This document shows, piece after piece, positions 41,702 to 50,083 of a stretch of 64,000 bases of DNA; position 1 is the stretch's first letter; every line of letters begins with the position of its first letter. A program made the position numbers and the translations under genes. The stretch spans positions 62,001 through 126,000 of the forward strand of contig CALOFW010000026.1 in the NCBI GenBank assembly GCA_942492715.1, given 5' to 3'. This stretch comes from Sva-07 sp942492715 (GTDB lineage Bacteria; Actinomycetota; Acidimicrobiia; Acidimicrobiales; Ilumatobacteraceae). Below the pieces are notes generated by a model. The model saw nothing but the letters and a program-made list of their open reading frames with translations, did not search any database and was not told the DNA's origin.

Positions 41702-42472
41702 TCAGGCCCCGAACTGAACGATCTTCGCGAACTCCTCGGGGTCGAGGCTGGCCCCGCCGACCAGGGCCCCGTCGATGTCGGGCTGGGCCATCAGTTCGGT
41801 TGCGTTGGCCGCCTTGACCGAGCCGCCGTACTGGATGCGAACGGCGTCGGCGGTGGCGACGTCGGCGATCTCGGCGACCTTCGTGCGGATCGATGCGCAG
41901 ACCGCCTGCGCGTCGTCCGATGTCGCGGTCCTGCCCGTCCCGATCGCCCAGATCGGCTCGTAGGCGATCACGAGCGATGCGATCTGCTCGTTCGACCGGC
42001 CGGCCAGGCCGGCTGCCACCTGCCCGAGCACCTTCGACTCGGTCTGGCCGGCCTCACGCTCGTCGAGTGTCTCCCCCACACACATGATCGGCGTCATGCC
42101 GAGCGCCTGGATCGCGGCCACCTTGGCGTTCACCATCTCGTCGGTCTCGCCGAACAGCTCGCGCCGCTCGGAGTGCCCGGCGATCACGTACACCACGTTC
42201 AACTTCGCGAGGAACGTCGGCGAGATCTCGCCGGTGAACGCACCGCTGTCCTCCCAGTGGCAGTGCTGGGCGCCGAGGTGGAACTCGAAGTCCTCGGTCT
42301 CGATCACGGTCTGGATGCTGCGGATGTCGGTGAACGGCGGGTGGATGCTGACGTCGACGTCCTCCAACGTCTCCTTCGGCACGAGGTAGTGCAGCGTCTG
42401 GATGGTCTGGATCGCCTCGAAGTGGTTGAGGTTCATCTTCCAGTTGCCGGAGATGAGCGGTCGACGGGTCAT
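41702..42472 (-). CDS. tpiA: Triosephosphate isomerase
   Basis: ATG 42472 overlaps the pgk stop (ATGA). 256 residues, normal length. Catalytic Lys12 (GNWKMN), His100 (AGHSERR) and Glu172 (AYEPIWAIGTG). The phosphate-binding C terminus reads IQYGGSVKAANA and GALVGGASLDPEEF. It interconverts dihydroxyacetone phosphate and glyceraldehyde 3-phosphate in glycolysis. It is the last gene of gap-pgk-tpiA. Confidence 0.97.
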   Translation of the reverse strand: MTRRPLISGNWKMNLNHFEAIQTIQTLHYLVPKETLEDVDVSIHPPFTDIRSIQTVIETEDFEFHLGAQHCHWEDSGAFTGEISPTFLAKLNVVYVIAGHSERRELFGETDEMVNAKVAAIQALGMTPIMCVGETLDEREAGQTESKVLGQVAAGLAGRSNEQIASLVIAYEPIWAIGTGRTATSDDAQAVCASIRTKVAEIADVATADAVRIQYGGSVKAANATELMAQPDIDGALVGGASLDPEEFAKIVQFGA

Positions 42473-43629
42473 GGGATTCCGATCTGGTGGGTCACTGCGT
42501 TCCTTGTCGGTAGAGCTTCGAGGCCGGGCAGGTCGCCGTTCTCGAGGAGTTCGAGGCTGGCGCCGCCGCCGGTGGAGACGTGGTCGACGTCGTCGTCGAG
42601 CTTGAACTGTGCGAGCGCGGCAGCGGAGTCGCCGCCGCCGACGACGGTGAACGCCTTGGTGTCGGCCATCGCCTGCGCGACCGTGCGCGTGCCCGAGGCG
42701 AATCGCTCGTCTTCGAACATGCCCATCGGGCCGTTCCAGAACACCATCCGGGCGTCCATGATCACATCGGTGAATGCCGCCGCCGATCCGGGCCCGATGT
42801 CGAACCCCTTGGCTCCGTCGGGCAGATTCGTGCCGAACGTGGCGTACTCGCCGCGGGCATCGACCCCGGTGATGTCCTCGGGAAGATGGATCGTCTTGCC
42901 CCGCGCGCCCGCCTCGGCGAGCAGACGACCGCACGTGTCGACCTGATCGGGTTCGAACAGCGAGTCGCCGATCGTCTTGCCCTGCGCGGCGAAGAACGTG
43001 AAACACATCGCTCCGCCGATCACGAGCGAATCGACCACCTCGAGCAGTGCTTCGACCACTCCGAGCTTGTCGGAGATCTTCGCTCCGCCGAGCACGGCGA
43101 CGAACGGGTGCTTGGGCTTGTTGCGCAGGCCGAGGAGCACCTCGACCTCCTTCTGGAGGAGTCGCCCCATCGCCGACGGCACGAACTGCGGCGGGCCGAC
43201 GATCGACGCATGCGCACGGTGCGAGGCGCCGAAGGCGTCGTTGACGTAGCCGTCGATGCCGTCGACGAGCTGGGCGACGAACGCCGGATCGTTGGCGGTC
43301 TCGCCCGGGTCGAACCGCAGGTTCTCGAGCAGCTCGACGCCCGGCGCCAGCTCGGCGAGGCGTTCGCGTACCGGCTCCATCGAGTACTTCGGATCCGGCG
43401 CTCCCTTCGGCCGTCCGAGGTGACTGGCAGTGACGACGGTCGCGTTGCGTTCGGTCAGCCACTGGATCGTCGGGAGCGCCGCGCGGATGCGGAAGTCGTC
43501 GGCGATCTGGCCGTCGTCGTCGAGCGGGACGTTGAAATCGGTCCGGACGAGAATCCGCTTCCCGGCGAGATCGCCGAGTGTCGCTTCCAGATCCTCCAAC
43601 GTCGGAATGGCCGAGGAGGTCTCACCCAT
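42469..43629 (-). CDS. pgk: Phosphoglycerate kinase
   Basis: ATG 43629, five bases after the gap stop. 386 residues. Motifs RILVRTDFNVPLDD, ASHLGRPKG, LLENLRFDPGE, NDAFGASHRAHAS, LGGAKISDKLGV and a late FTVVGGGDSAAAL. It transfers phosphate from 1,3-bisphosphoglycerate to ADP. It overlaps tpiA by four bases, so all three glycolytic genes are co-translated. The long antisense frames over it are base-composition shadows. Confidence 0.97.
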   Translation of the reverse strand: MGETSSAIPTLEDLEATLGDLAGKRILVRTDFNVPLDDDGQIADDFRIRAALPTIQWLTERNATVVTASHLGRPKGAPDPKYSMEPVRERLAELAPGVELLENLRFDPGETANDPAFVAQLVDGIDGYVNDAFGASHRAHASIVGPPQFVPSAMGRLLQKEVEVLLGLRNKPKHPFVAVLGGAKISDKLGVVEALLEVVDSLVIGGAMCFTFFAAQGKTIGDSLFEPDQVDTCGRLLAEAGARGKTIHLPEDITGVDARGEYATFGTNLPDGAKGFDIGPGSAAAFTDVIMDARMVFWNGPMGMFEDERFASGTRTVAQAMADTKAFTVVGGGDSAAALAQFKLDDDVDHVSTGGGASLELLENGDLPGLEALPTRNAVTHQIGIP

Positions 43630-43634
43630 GGCGG

Positions 43635-44645
43635 TCAGCGCTTGACTTTGCTGCCGGTGAACGCCGTCAGGTCGACGAGACGGTTCGAGTAGCCCCACTC
43701 GTTGTCGTACCAGCCGTTGATCTTCACCAGCTTGCCCATGCTCATCGTGAGCCCGGCGTCGAACACGCACGAGTGCGGGTCGGTGACGATGTCGCTCGAC
43801 ACGATCGGGTCCTCGGTGTACTTGAGGACACCCTTCAACTCCCTCTTCGCCGCAGCGGCGAACGCTGCGTTGATCTCCTCGACGGTGGCCGACTTCTTGA
43901 GCGTGGCCGTGAAGTCGGTGAGCGAGCCGGTCGGCGTCGGCACGCGCAGTGCCGTACCGTCGAGCTTGCCCTTCATCGACTCCATCACGAGCGACGTGGC
44001 GCGGGCTGCGCCCGTCGACGTCGGCACGATGTTGATCGCCGCGGCGCGGGCACGGCGCATGTCGCTGTGCGGGCCGTCGACGAGGTTCTGGTCGCCGGTG
44101 TAGGAGTGGACGGTGGTCATCAGGCCCTGGTCGACACCGAAGTTGTCGTCGAGCACCTTGACCATCGGCACGAAGCAGTTGGTGGTGCAGCTGGCGTTGG
44201 AGATCACCTTGTGCCGGCTGATCCGGAAGTCCTTGTGGTTGACTCCGTAGACGAACGTGGCGTCGGCATTGGTGCACGGCGCCGACACGATCACGAGCGG
44301 GGCGCCGCCGTCGAGGTGTGCGCTCGCTGCGTCACGCGTGTTGAAGAAGCCGGTCGACTCGATCACCACGTCGACGCCCAGTTCGCCCCACGGGAGGTCG
44401 GCCGGGTTGCGCTCGCTGAGCACGCGCAACGTGTCGTTGCCCGCCTTGATGCTCGACTTCGTCGCCGACACCTTCTCGGGGAAGCGGCCGAGCACCGAGT
44501 CGTACTGGAGCAGGTGCGCCATCGTGTCGATCGACCCGAGGTCGTTCACCGCCACGAAGTCGAAATCGGCGCCGCTCGCTTTGGCGGCGCGGAAGAAGTT
44601 GCGTCCGATACGGCCGAAACCGTTGATGCCGACTCGAATGGTCAT
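43635..44645 (-). CDS. gap: Glyceraldehyde-3-phosphate dehydrogenase
   Basis: I chose ATG 44645 (MTIRVGINGFGRIGRN) because AGGAGG lies upstream. 336 residues. NAD site GINGFGRIGRNFFRA; catalytic Cys153 in SNASCTTNCF; conserved WYDNEWGYSNRLVDL near the end. It oxidises and phosphorylates glyceraldehyde 3-phosphate. Its operon begins here, about 90 bases after rapZ. The genes that usually separate rapZ and gap in Actinobacteria (yvcK, whiA) are not present. Confidence 0.97.
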   Translation of the reverse strand: MTIRVGINGFGRIGRNFFRAAKASGADFDFVAVNDLGSIDTMAHLLQYDSVLGRFPEKVSATKSSIKAGNDTLRVLSERNPADLPWGELGVDVVIESTGFFNTRDAASAHLDGGAPLVIVSAPCTNADATFVYGVNHKDFRISRHKVISNASCTTNCFVPMVKVLDDNFGVDQGLMTTVHSYTGDQNLVDGPHSDMRRARAAAINIVPTSTGAARATSLVMESMKGKLDGTALRVPTPTGSLTDFTATLKKSATVEEINAAFAAAAKRELKGVLKYTEDPIVSSDIVTDPHSCVFDAGLTMSMGKLVKINGWYDNEWGYSNRLVDLTAFTGSKVKR

Positions 44646-44738
44646 GACTGGGTGCCTCCTGGCGGGTGGGGGAACAACATTGTCCGGCACCGACTGTAGT
44701 TCCCCACGGATTCGACGCCGGAAACGACTCAGCGCGAC

Positions 44739-45584
44739 TCAGCGCGAGACGTCGCGATGGGTGGCGCGGACAGCGACGCCGCGCTGTCGCAGGCGCGACG
44801 CCAACTCCTCGGCGACGGCGACCGATCGATGGCGACCACCGGTACAGCCGACGGCGACCGTGAGGTAGCTGCGACCTTCGGCCTGGTAGAGGGGCACGAG
44901 CGTGGCGAGGAGGTCGTCGAACTGGTCCACGAACGCCGAGCCGACCGCCGTCTCCAACACGAAGTCGCGCACCTTCGGGTCGTGGCCGGTGAGCGGACGC
45001 AGGTCGTTCTCCCAGTGAGGATTCGGGAGGAACCGCAGGTCCATCACGATGTCGGCGTCGAGCGGGAGCCCATGTTTGAACCCGAAGCTCTCGACCGCCA
45101 CCTGGAGCCGCGACCCCCTCACGGTGTCGAAGGCGTGATCGACACGCTCCTTGAGCTGATGGACGTTGAGGTCGCTGGTGTCGATGACGAGGTCGGCGGC
45201 GTCGCGCACGGGTCCCAACATCGAACGTTCCAGCTCGATCGACTCGACGAGGCCATCGGTGTCGTCGGCGAGCGGGTGGCGACGGCGGGTGGCGTCGTAG
45301 CGACGCACGAGTTCCGGAGTCGACGCGTCGAGGAACACCATCCGCACGTCGTGGCCGTCGGCGCGGAGCTCGCCGACCTTGGTGAGCACCTCGGCGTGCT
45401 GACGGCCGGCGACGAGCGCGAGCCGCTCGATGTCGCTGTTCGGCTTGGCCGCCAGTTCGACGATCGTCCCGATCAGGGCGGTCGGCAGGTTGTCGACCAC
45501 GAACCAGCCGAGATCCTCGAGCACGTCGGCGACGCCGGAGCGACCGGCGCCGGAGAGCCCGGTGATCAGTACGACATCGGCCAC
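44739..45584 (-). CDS. rapZ: RapZ/YvcJ family nucleotide-binding protein
   Basis: 281 residues. Walker A GLSGAGRSGVADVLEDLGWFVVDNLP is the RapZ signature, with the Lys of GKS replaced by Arg (GRS). Later VFLDASTPELVRRYDATRRRHPL and the C-terminal FKHGLPLDADIVMDLRFLPNPHW and VGCTGGRHRSVAVAEELA match the family. In E. coli RapZ guides decay of the sRNA GlmZ; in Gram-positives the role is less clear. It stands before gap, but yvcK and whiA are missing. Confidence 0.93.
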   Translation of the reverse strand: MADVVLITGLSGAGRSGVADVLEDLGWFVVDNLPTALIGTIVELAAKPNSDIERLALVAGRQHAEVLTKVGELRADGHDVRMVFLDASTPELVRRYDATRRRHPLADDTDGLVESIELERSMLGPVRDAADLVIDTSDLNVHQLKERVDHAFDTVRGSRLQVAVESFGFKHGLPLDADIVMDLRFLPNPHWENDLRPLTGHDPKVRDFVLETAVGSAFVDQFDDLLATLVPLYQAEGRSYLTVAVGCTGGRHRSVAVAEELASRLRQRGVAVRATHRDVSR

Positions 45585-45593
45585 GTCGTCACC

Positions 45594-46325
45594 CTACTGA
45601 TCAGCGGTTCTCCGGAGACGCAGGTACAGCAGCCGGGGGATGGCGGCCGCCGCGGCATACTCCTCTGCGAGTGCGAGGAAACCGGCGGGCGGCGTCGGCT
45701 CGACCATGCGCTCGAGCACGAGGCCGCTGGCGGCGAGCGCGTTCACATAGCGCGACAACGGTCGATGGACGAACCGGATGAACACGCCCCGCTCGACCTG
45801 CTCGACGAAGGACTGCTCCGCCAGGTACGGCCCGACTCGCCAGTACTGCTCGGGCGGCTCCACGGTGTGGTCGTCGATCCAGTAGCTGCCCGGCGTCTGG
45901 ATGAGCGGGTGGTTCAGGAAGAACGAGAAACGTCCACCCGGACGCATGACACGGGCGACCTCGGCGATCGCCTCGTCGACGTCGTCGATGTGTTCGAACA
46001 CCAGGCACGCCACGACCGCATCGAAGCTCGCATCGGCGAACGGCAGCTCCGCCGCGCCCGACCGGACGAACGCCGCTCCCCCGCCGCGCTCGTGGGCGAT
46101 ACGGATCTGGTTCCAGGTCGGGTCGATCCCGACGACCGACGCTCCGTCCGCGGCGAGGAGCCGGCTGATCTGGCCCTCGCCGCACCCGACGTCGAGCACG
46201 CGATCGAACCCTGCGAGTTCTTCGCGTGCCATCGGCAGGATCTGCTCGACGTACTCCGGGTCGGCGCCCTCGGTGAATCCGTCGATCCACCAGTCGGCGT
46301 GGTCCTCCCACAAGTCGTCGGTCAC
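45594..46325 (-). CDS. SAM-dependent class I methyltransferase
   Basis: GTG start at 46325; 243 residues. Motif I RVLDVGCGEGQISRLLA binds SAM; VVGIDPTWNQI follows; AELPFADASFDAVVACLVFEHI and ARVMRPGGRFSFFLNHPL complete the methyltransferase-11 fold. The C-terminal part (SYWIDDHTVEPPEQYW) suggests a small-molecule or quinone-like substrate, which is only a guess. It ends ten bases before rapZ, so the two may be co-transcribed. Divergent from the LLM gene. Confidence 0.85.
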   Translation of the reverse strand: MTDDLWEDHADWWIDGFTEGADPEYVEQILPMAREELAGFDRVLDVGCGEGQISRLLAADGASVVGIDPTWNQIRIAHERGGGAAFVRSGAAELPFADASFDAVVACLVFEHIDDVDEAIAEVARVMRPGGRFSFFLNHPLIQTPGSYWIDDHTVEPPEQYWRVGPYLAEQSFVEQVERGVFIRFVHRPLSRYVNALAASGLVLERMVEPTPPAGFLALAEEYAAAAAIPRLLYLRLRRTADQ

Positions 46326-46348
46326 GGGTCGGAGGCTACGGTCCGAGC

Positions 46349-47260
46349 ATGAAGTTCTCCGTGTGGCCCAATCCCGAACGTCCGACCGCCGAGGTGCTCG
46401 AGCTGGCCCGTATGGCCGACAGCGAGGGCTGGCACGGCTTCTGGTTCGCCGATCACTACATGCCGAACACCGGCAGCGAGACGATCCAACCGGGCGACGT
46501 GCACGAGTGCTGGGCGATCCTGCCGGCGGTCGCCGCGGTCACCGAACACATCCGGATCGGTCCGCTCGTGTCACCGACGTCGGTGCACCACCCCGCCGTG
46601 CTCGCGAACCGCGCCGCCACCATCGACCACCTGTCCGACGGGCGCATGGTGCTCGGGCTCGGTGCCGGCTGGCAGATCAACGAACACCACGCCTACGGCA
46701 TCGAACTGCAGGAACCGGGCCCGCGAGTCACGCGTTTCGACGAGGCGATCCAGATCGTCCGGTCGCTGCTGAACAACGAACGCACCGACTTCCATGGCGA
46801 GTACTACGACATCACCGACGCCCCGTCCGATCCCAAGCCCGTGCAGTCGCCGCTGCCGCTGCTCGTGGGCACCGCCAGCCCGCGCATGCTGCGCATCACT
46901 GCCCGACACGCCGACGAATGGAACACCTGGGGAGCCCCAGAACTCGCCGGCGCCGGGCTCGACAAGCTGCGTGCAGCATGCGAACAGGTCGACCGCGACC
47001 CCGACACGATGTGGAAGTCGGCCCAGGCGCTGGTGTTCATGACCGACAACGCCGAGTTCGCCGAGAACATCCGCAGCGGCGACATGGGCGCCCGCTCGAT
47101 CATCGGGTCGAACGATGAACTGGTCGACCAGCTCGGCCGCTACGCCGAGTTGGGCTTCGACGAGTTCATCGTCCCCGACTTCACGCTCGGCGGCACGGCC
47201 GAGGAACGGTTCGCCAACTATCGGACGTTGCAGTCCGAGGTCGTCCCGCAGCTCGCCTGA
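46349..47260 (+). CDS. LLM-class F420-dependent oxidoreductase
   Basis: 303 residues from ATG 46349. Luciferase-like TIM barrel: SVWPNPERPTAEVLELARMADSEGWHGFWFADHYM, then IRIGPLVSPTSVHHPAVLANRAATIDHLSDGRMVLGLGAGW, and LPLLVGTASPRMLRITARHADEWNTWG. The set is typical of actinobacterial F420 enzymes; FMN use is the alternative. The substrate is unknown. It lies 23 bases from the methyltransferase start and converges on the giant surface gene, with a six-base gap. Confidence 0.88.
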   Translation: MKFSVWPNPERPTAEVLELARMADSEGWHGFWFADHYMPNTGSETIQPGDVHECWAILPAVAAVTEHIRIGPLVSPTSVHHPAVLANRAATIDHLSDGRMVLGLGAGWQINEHHAYGIELQEPGPRVTRFDEAIQIVRSLLNNERTDFHGEYYDITDAPSDPKPVQSPLPLLVGTASPRMLRITARHADEWNTWGAPELAGAGLDKLRAACEQVDRDPDTMWKSAQALVFMTDNAEFAENIRSGDMGARSIIGSNDELVDQLGRYAELGFDEFIVPDFTLGGTAEERFANYRTLQSEVVPQLA

Positions 47261-47266
47261 GCTTCG

Positions 47267-50083
47267 TCAGAACATGAGGGGACGGCGGCGGTTGGCGACC
47301 ACCACCAACGCCAGGCCGAGCAACACCATCAGCGGGGCCCAGCGCAGCAACAGACCCGGACCGCCGCCGGTGTTCGGCAACGACGATGACGTCGACGGGG
47401 ACGTCGACGGGGACGTCGGCGTCGACGTTCCCGGGTTGGCAACGGCCGAGGCAACCAGGTTGGCGTCGTCGGTCACCGCCGGCACGTCGGGGCCTCCGCC
47501 TTCGACTCCCGCAACGTTGACCACCTCGGTGCCCGCCGGGGCATCGACGGTCGTCACGATCGTCACCGGCGCAGCGACAGCACCCGCCGACAACGTCGCT
47601 GCGTGGGTGCACCCGACGATCTGTTGGAAGGCTTCGCACACCCAACCCGATCCGGTCGCCGACACGAAGGCCAACGTCGACGGGAGGTTGTCGACGAGGC
47701 GGATCGGCTCCACGGTGTCGTTCGGTCCGGTGTTGGTGACCACGAGCGACCAGGTTGCCGTCGCACCATCGAGCGATGCGAGCGACTTGTCCAACCCGAG
47801 GCGGATCAGTGGCGTGACGGTGGCGACGTCGGTTGCCTGATTGTTCGTGAGGTCGGTGTCCGGGCACGCGGTGTCCGATCCGGCGGATGGGCCGACCGAG
47901 CAGCCCGGGGTGGTGACGATCGCCGTGTTCGACACCGACGGGGAGGCCGCCGGACCGACATCGGCGACGATCGTGATGACCAGTTCGGCGTTGACGCCGA
48001 GCGGGGCGAGCGCCGTGCAGGCCACGGTCTGGCCGGTGATGTCGCAGGTCATCCCATCTGCGGTTGCCGACACGGGTGTGAGCGAACCAGGCAGCGTGTC
48101 GAGCACGCGTACCGGTCCTGGGTCTGGTGTCGGGCCGTTGTTCCGTGCCGTGAGCGTGTAGGTGATCTGCCCGCCGACCTGCACGGTGCCGGCGTGGGTC
48201 TTGGTGATCGCCAGGTCGACCAGCGGGGGCACCACGGCAGGATCGGCGGCAGTGTTGTTCGTCAGATCCCTGTCGTCGGTGGGCGACGACACCGTGGCGG
48301 TGTTCGTGACGGTCGGGTAGGCGCCGGCCAAGACGTCGGCGGTCACGATGACCGTGAACGTCGCGCCGACCGCCAGGCCGTCGTCCTTGGTGCAGGTGAC
48401 GACACCACCGGTGATCGAACAGTCGGCAGCGGCGGAGGTTGCGCCGGTCACCCGCAGGCCCGGCGGCACCGCATCGGTGACGGTCACCACGGCGACGTCG
48501 TCGATCGGACCGTTGTTGCCGACCGTGAGGGTGTACACGATCGGTTGGCCGACGGCGACCGGGCCGGTGTGGGTCTTGGTGATGAACAGGTCCACCAGGC
48601 GCGGCACGTCCACCACGTCGGTGGAGATGTTGTTGTCGAGGTCGTCGTCCGGCGTCGACGATCCGACCTCAGCGGTGTTGGAGACCGTCGGAAACGCCGC
48701 CGGCTCCACGAGCGCGGTGACGAGGATCCGCTCCGCATCGGTCGGGGCGAGCGGCGCGCTCAGCCTGCAGTCGACCTGCTGGCCCGCGGTCGCCGAGCAG
48801 TCCCACGTGGACGGGCTGGCGGTACCTGCAGCGCTCACCAACGTCAGGCCGGCCGGCAGGGTGTCGGTGACGACCACATCACGAGCCTCCGACGGCCCCG
48901 CGTTCGACACCGCGAGCGTGAACACCAGGTTGTCGCCGATGCGGACCAGGTCGCCGTCGTGCGACTTCACGATCGACACGTCGGCTTGGTTGCCGATGTT
49001 GACGTCGTCGGTCGCGACGTCGTTGGCGCTGTTGCTGTCCGGCGTCGGGGAGTCGACGGCCGCCGTGTTCCGAGAGCTGCCCGCATCCATCGCCGGGTCG
49101 GTCTGCGTCAGCACGAACAACGTGTCGGCGGTGTCGCCGGCCGCGAGCCCTCCGCCCAGCTTGGTGCAGTCGATGATCTGCGGGTCGACGAGGCGTGGCG
49201 CGCACGTCCACGAGCCGCGAGCGGACAGGTAGCTGAACCCGGCGGGCAGCGTGTCGGTGACGATGATGTCCGCCGCTGCATCACTCGGGCCGGTGTTCGT
49301 GACGATCATCTCGAACTCGACCGTCGTGCCCGCCACCACGGGATCGGGAGTCGCCGGGTGGGTCTTGGTGATGCCGAGATCGGCGTCGGTCTCCACGTTC
49401 ACCACGGCGTCGTCTTCGTTGTTGTCGGTGTTGCTGTCCGGTGTCGAGGACGCAACCGACGCGAGGTTGGTCAACTGCGGCCCGCTGGGCGGCACGCTGG
49501 AAGCGACCTTCGCCACGACCGTGATCGGATCGGCCGCTCCCGGATCGAGGGTGGCGAGACGGCAGTCGACGAGCACGGTGGTCGACAGCGAGCAGTCCCA
49601 ACCGGTTGCGGTGAACGGCAGGGCGATCGTCATGCCCGGTGGCAGTGGGTCGGACACGACCACGTCGTCAGCGGTCGAGAGGCCGTTGTTGGTGACGGAG
49701 AGCGTGAACGTGGCGTCCTCGCCGGCGGTCACCGTCTGGATGTCGGGCGTCTTGAGGATCTGCAGATCGGCATCATCGATCAGCGTCACGTCGTGGCTCG
49801 AGGTGTTGTTGCCGAGGGCGCCGGCGGGTTCGGTGGTGGTGCCTTGCACCGTTGCGCGGTTGGTGATCACGGCAGGCCCGGCGTCGGGCAACGCGCGCAC
49901 GGTGAACGAGATCGGTGGCGCAACGTTGGCGGGCGCGTCGTCCGGGGCCGGGCAGGTCGCCACTGAGTGTGCAGGTGATGTCGGTCGAGAAGCCGACGAC
50001 GGTGGCGGGGGCGGAGGTACAACTCCACGGTGCGGCGATCTGGGTGACGTCGGTGACCAACACGACGGAGTCCGGCAGTGCAT
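47267..50083 (-). CDS. Giant DUF11-repeat surface protein, 3' segment with LPNTG anchor
   Basis: This frame makes sense from about 49950 down: PAPDDAPANVAPPISFTVRAL. Six DUF11-like units follow, each opening like DLAITKTHAGTVQVGGQITYTLTARNNGP and closing in DTLPAGL-type strands. The end has a Ser/Thr/Pro linker, then LPNTGGGPG, a hydrophobic segment and RRR: a sortase signal for anchoring to the cell wall. It joins the middle segment if one G in the run at 49942-49956 is removed. No sortase gene is in the window. The bases upstream to 50083 are out of frame. Confidence 0.85.
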   Translation of the reverse strand: MHCRTPSCWSPTSPRSPHRGVVPPPPPPSSASRPTSPAHSVATCPAPDDAPANVAPPISFTVRALPDAGPAVITNRATVQGTTTEPAGALGNNTSSHDVTLIDDADLQILKTPDIQTVTAGEDATFTLSVTNNGLSTADDVVVSDPLPPGMTIALPFTATGWDCSLSTTVLVDCRLATLDPGAADPITVVAKVASSVPPSGPQLTNLASVASSTPDSNTDNNEDDAVVNVETDADLGITKTHPATPDPVVAGTTVEFEMIVTNTGPSDAAADIIVTDTLPAGFSYLSARGSWTCAPRLVDPQIIDCTKLGGGLAAGDTADTLFVLTQTDPAMDAGSSRNTAAVDSPTPDSNSANDVATDDVNIGNQADVSIVKSHDGDLVRIGDNLVFTLAVSNAGPSEARDVVVTDTLPAGLTLVSAAGTASPSTWDCSATAGQQVDCRLSAPLAPTDAERILVTALVEPAAFPTVSNTAEVGSSTPDDDLDNNISTDVVDVPRLVDLFITKTHTGPVAVGQPIVYTLTVGNNGPIDDVAVVTVTDAVPPGLRVTGATSAAADCSITGGVVTCTKDDGLAVGATFTVIVTADVLAGAYPTVTNTATVSSPTDDRDLTNNTAADPAVVPPLVDLAITKTHAGTVQVGGQITYTLTARNNGPTPDPGPVRVLDTLPGSLTPVSATADGMTCDITGQTVACTALAPLGVNAELVITIVADVGPAASPSVSNTAIVTTPGCSVGPSAGSDTACPDTDLTNNQATDVATVTPLIRLGLDKSLASLDGATATWSLVVTNTGPNDTVEPIRLVDNLPSTLAFVSATGSGWVCEAFQQIVGCTHAATLSAGAVAAPVTIVTTVDAPAGTEVVNVAGVEGGGPDVPAVTDDANLVASAVANPGTSTPTSPSTSPSTSSSLPNTGGGPGLLLRWAPLMVLLGLALVVVANRRRPLMF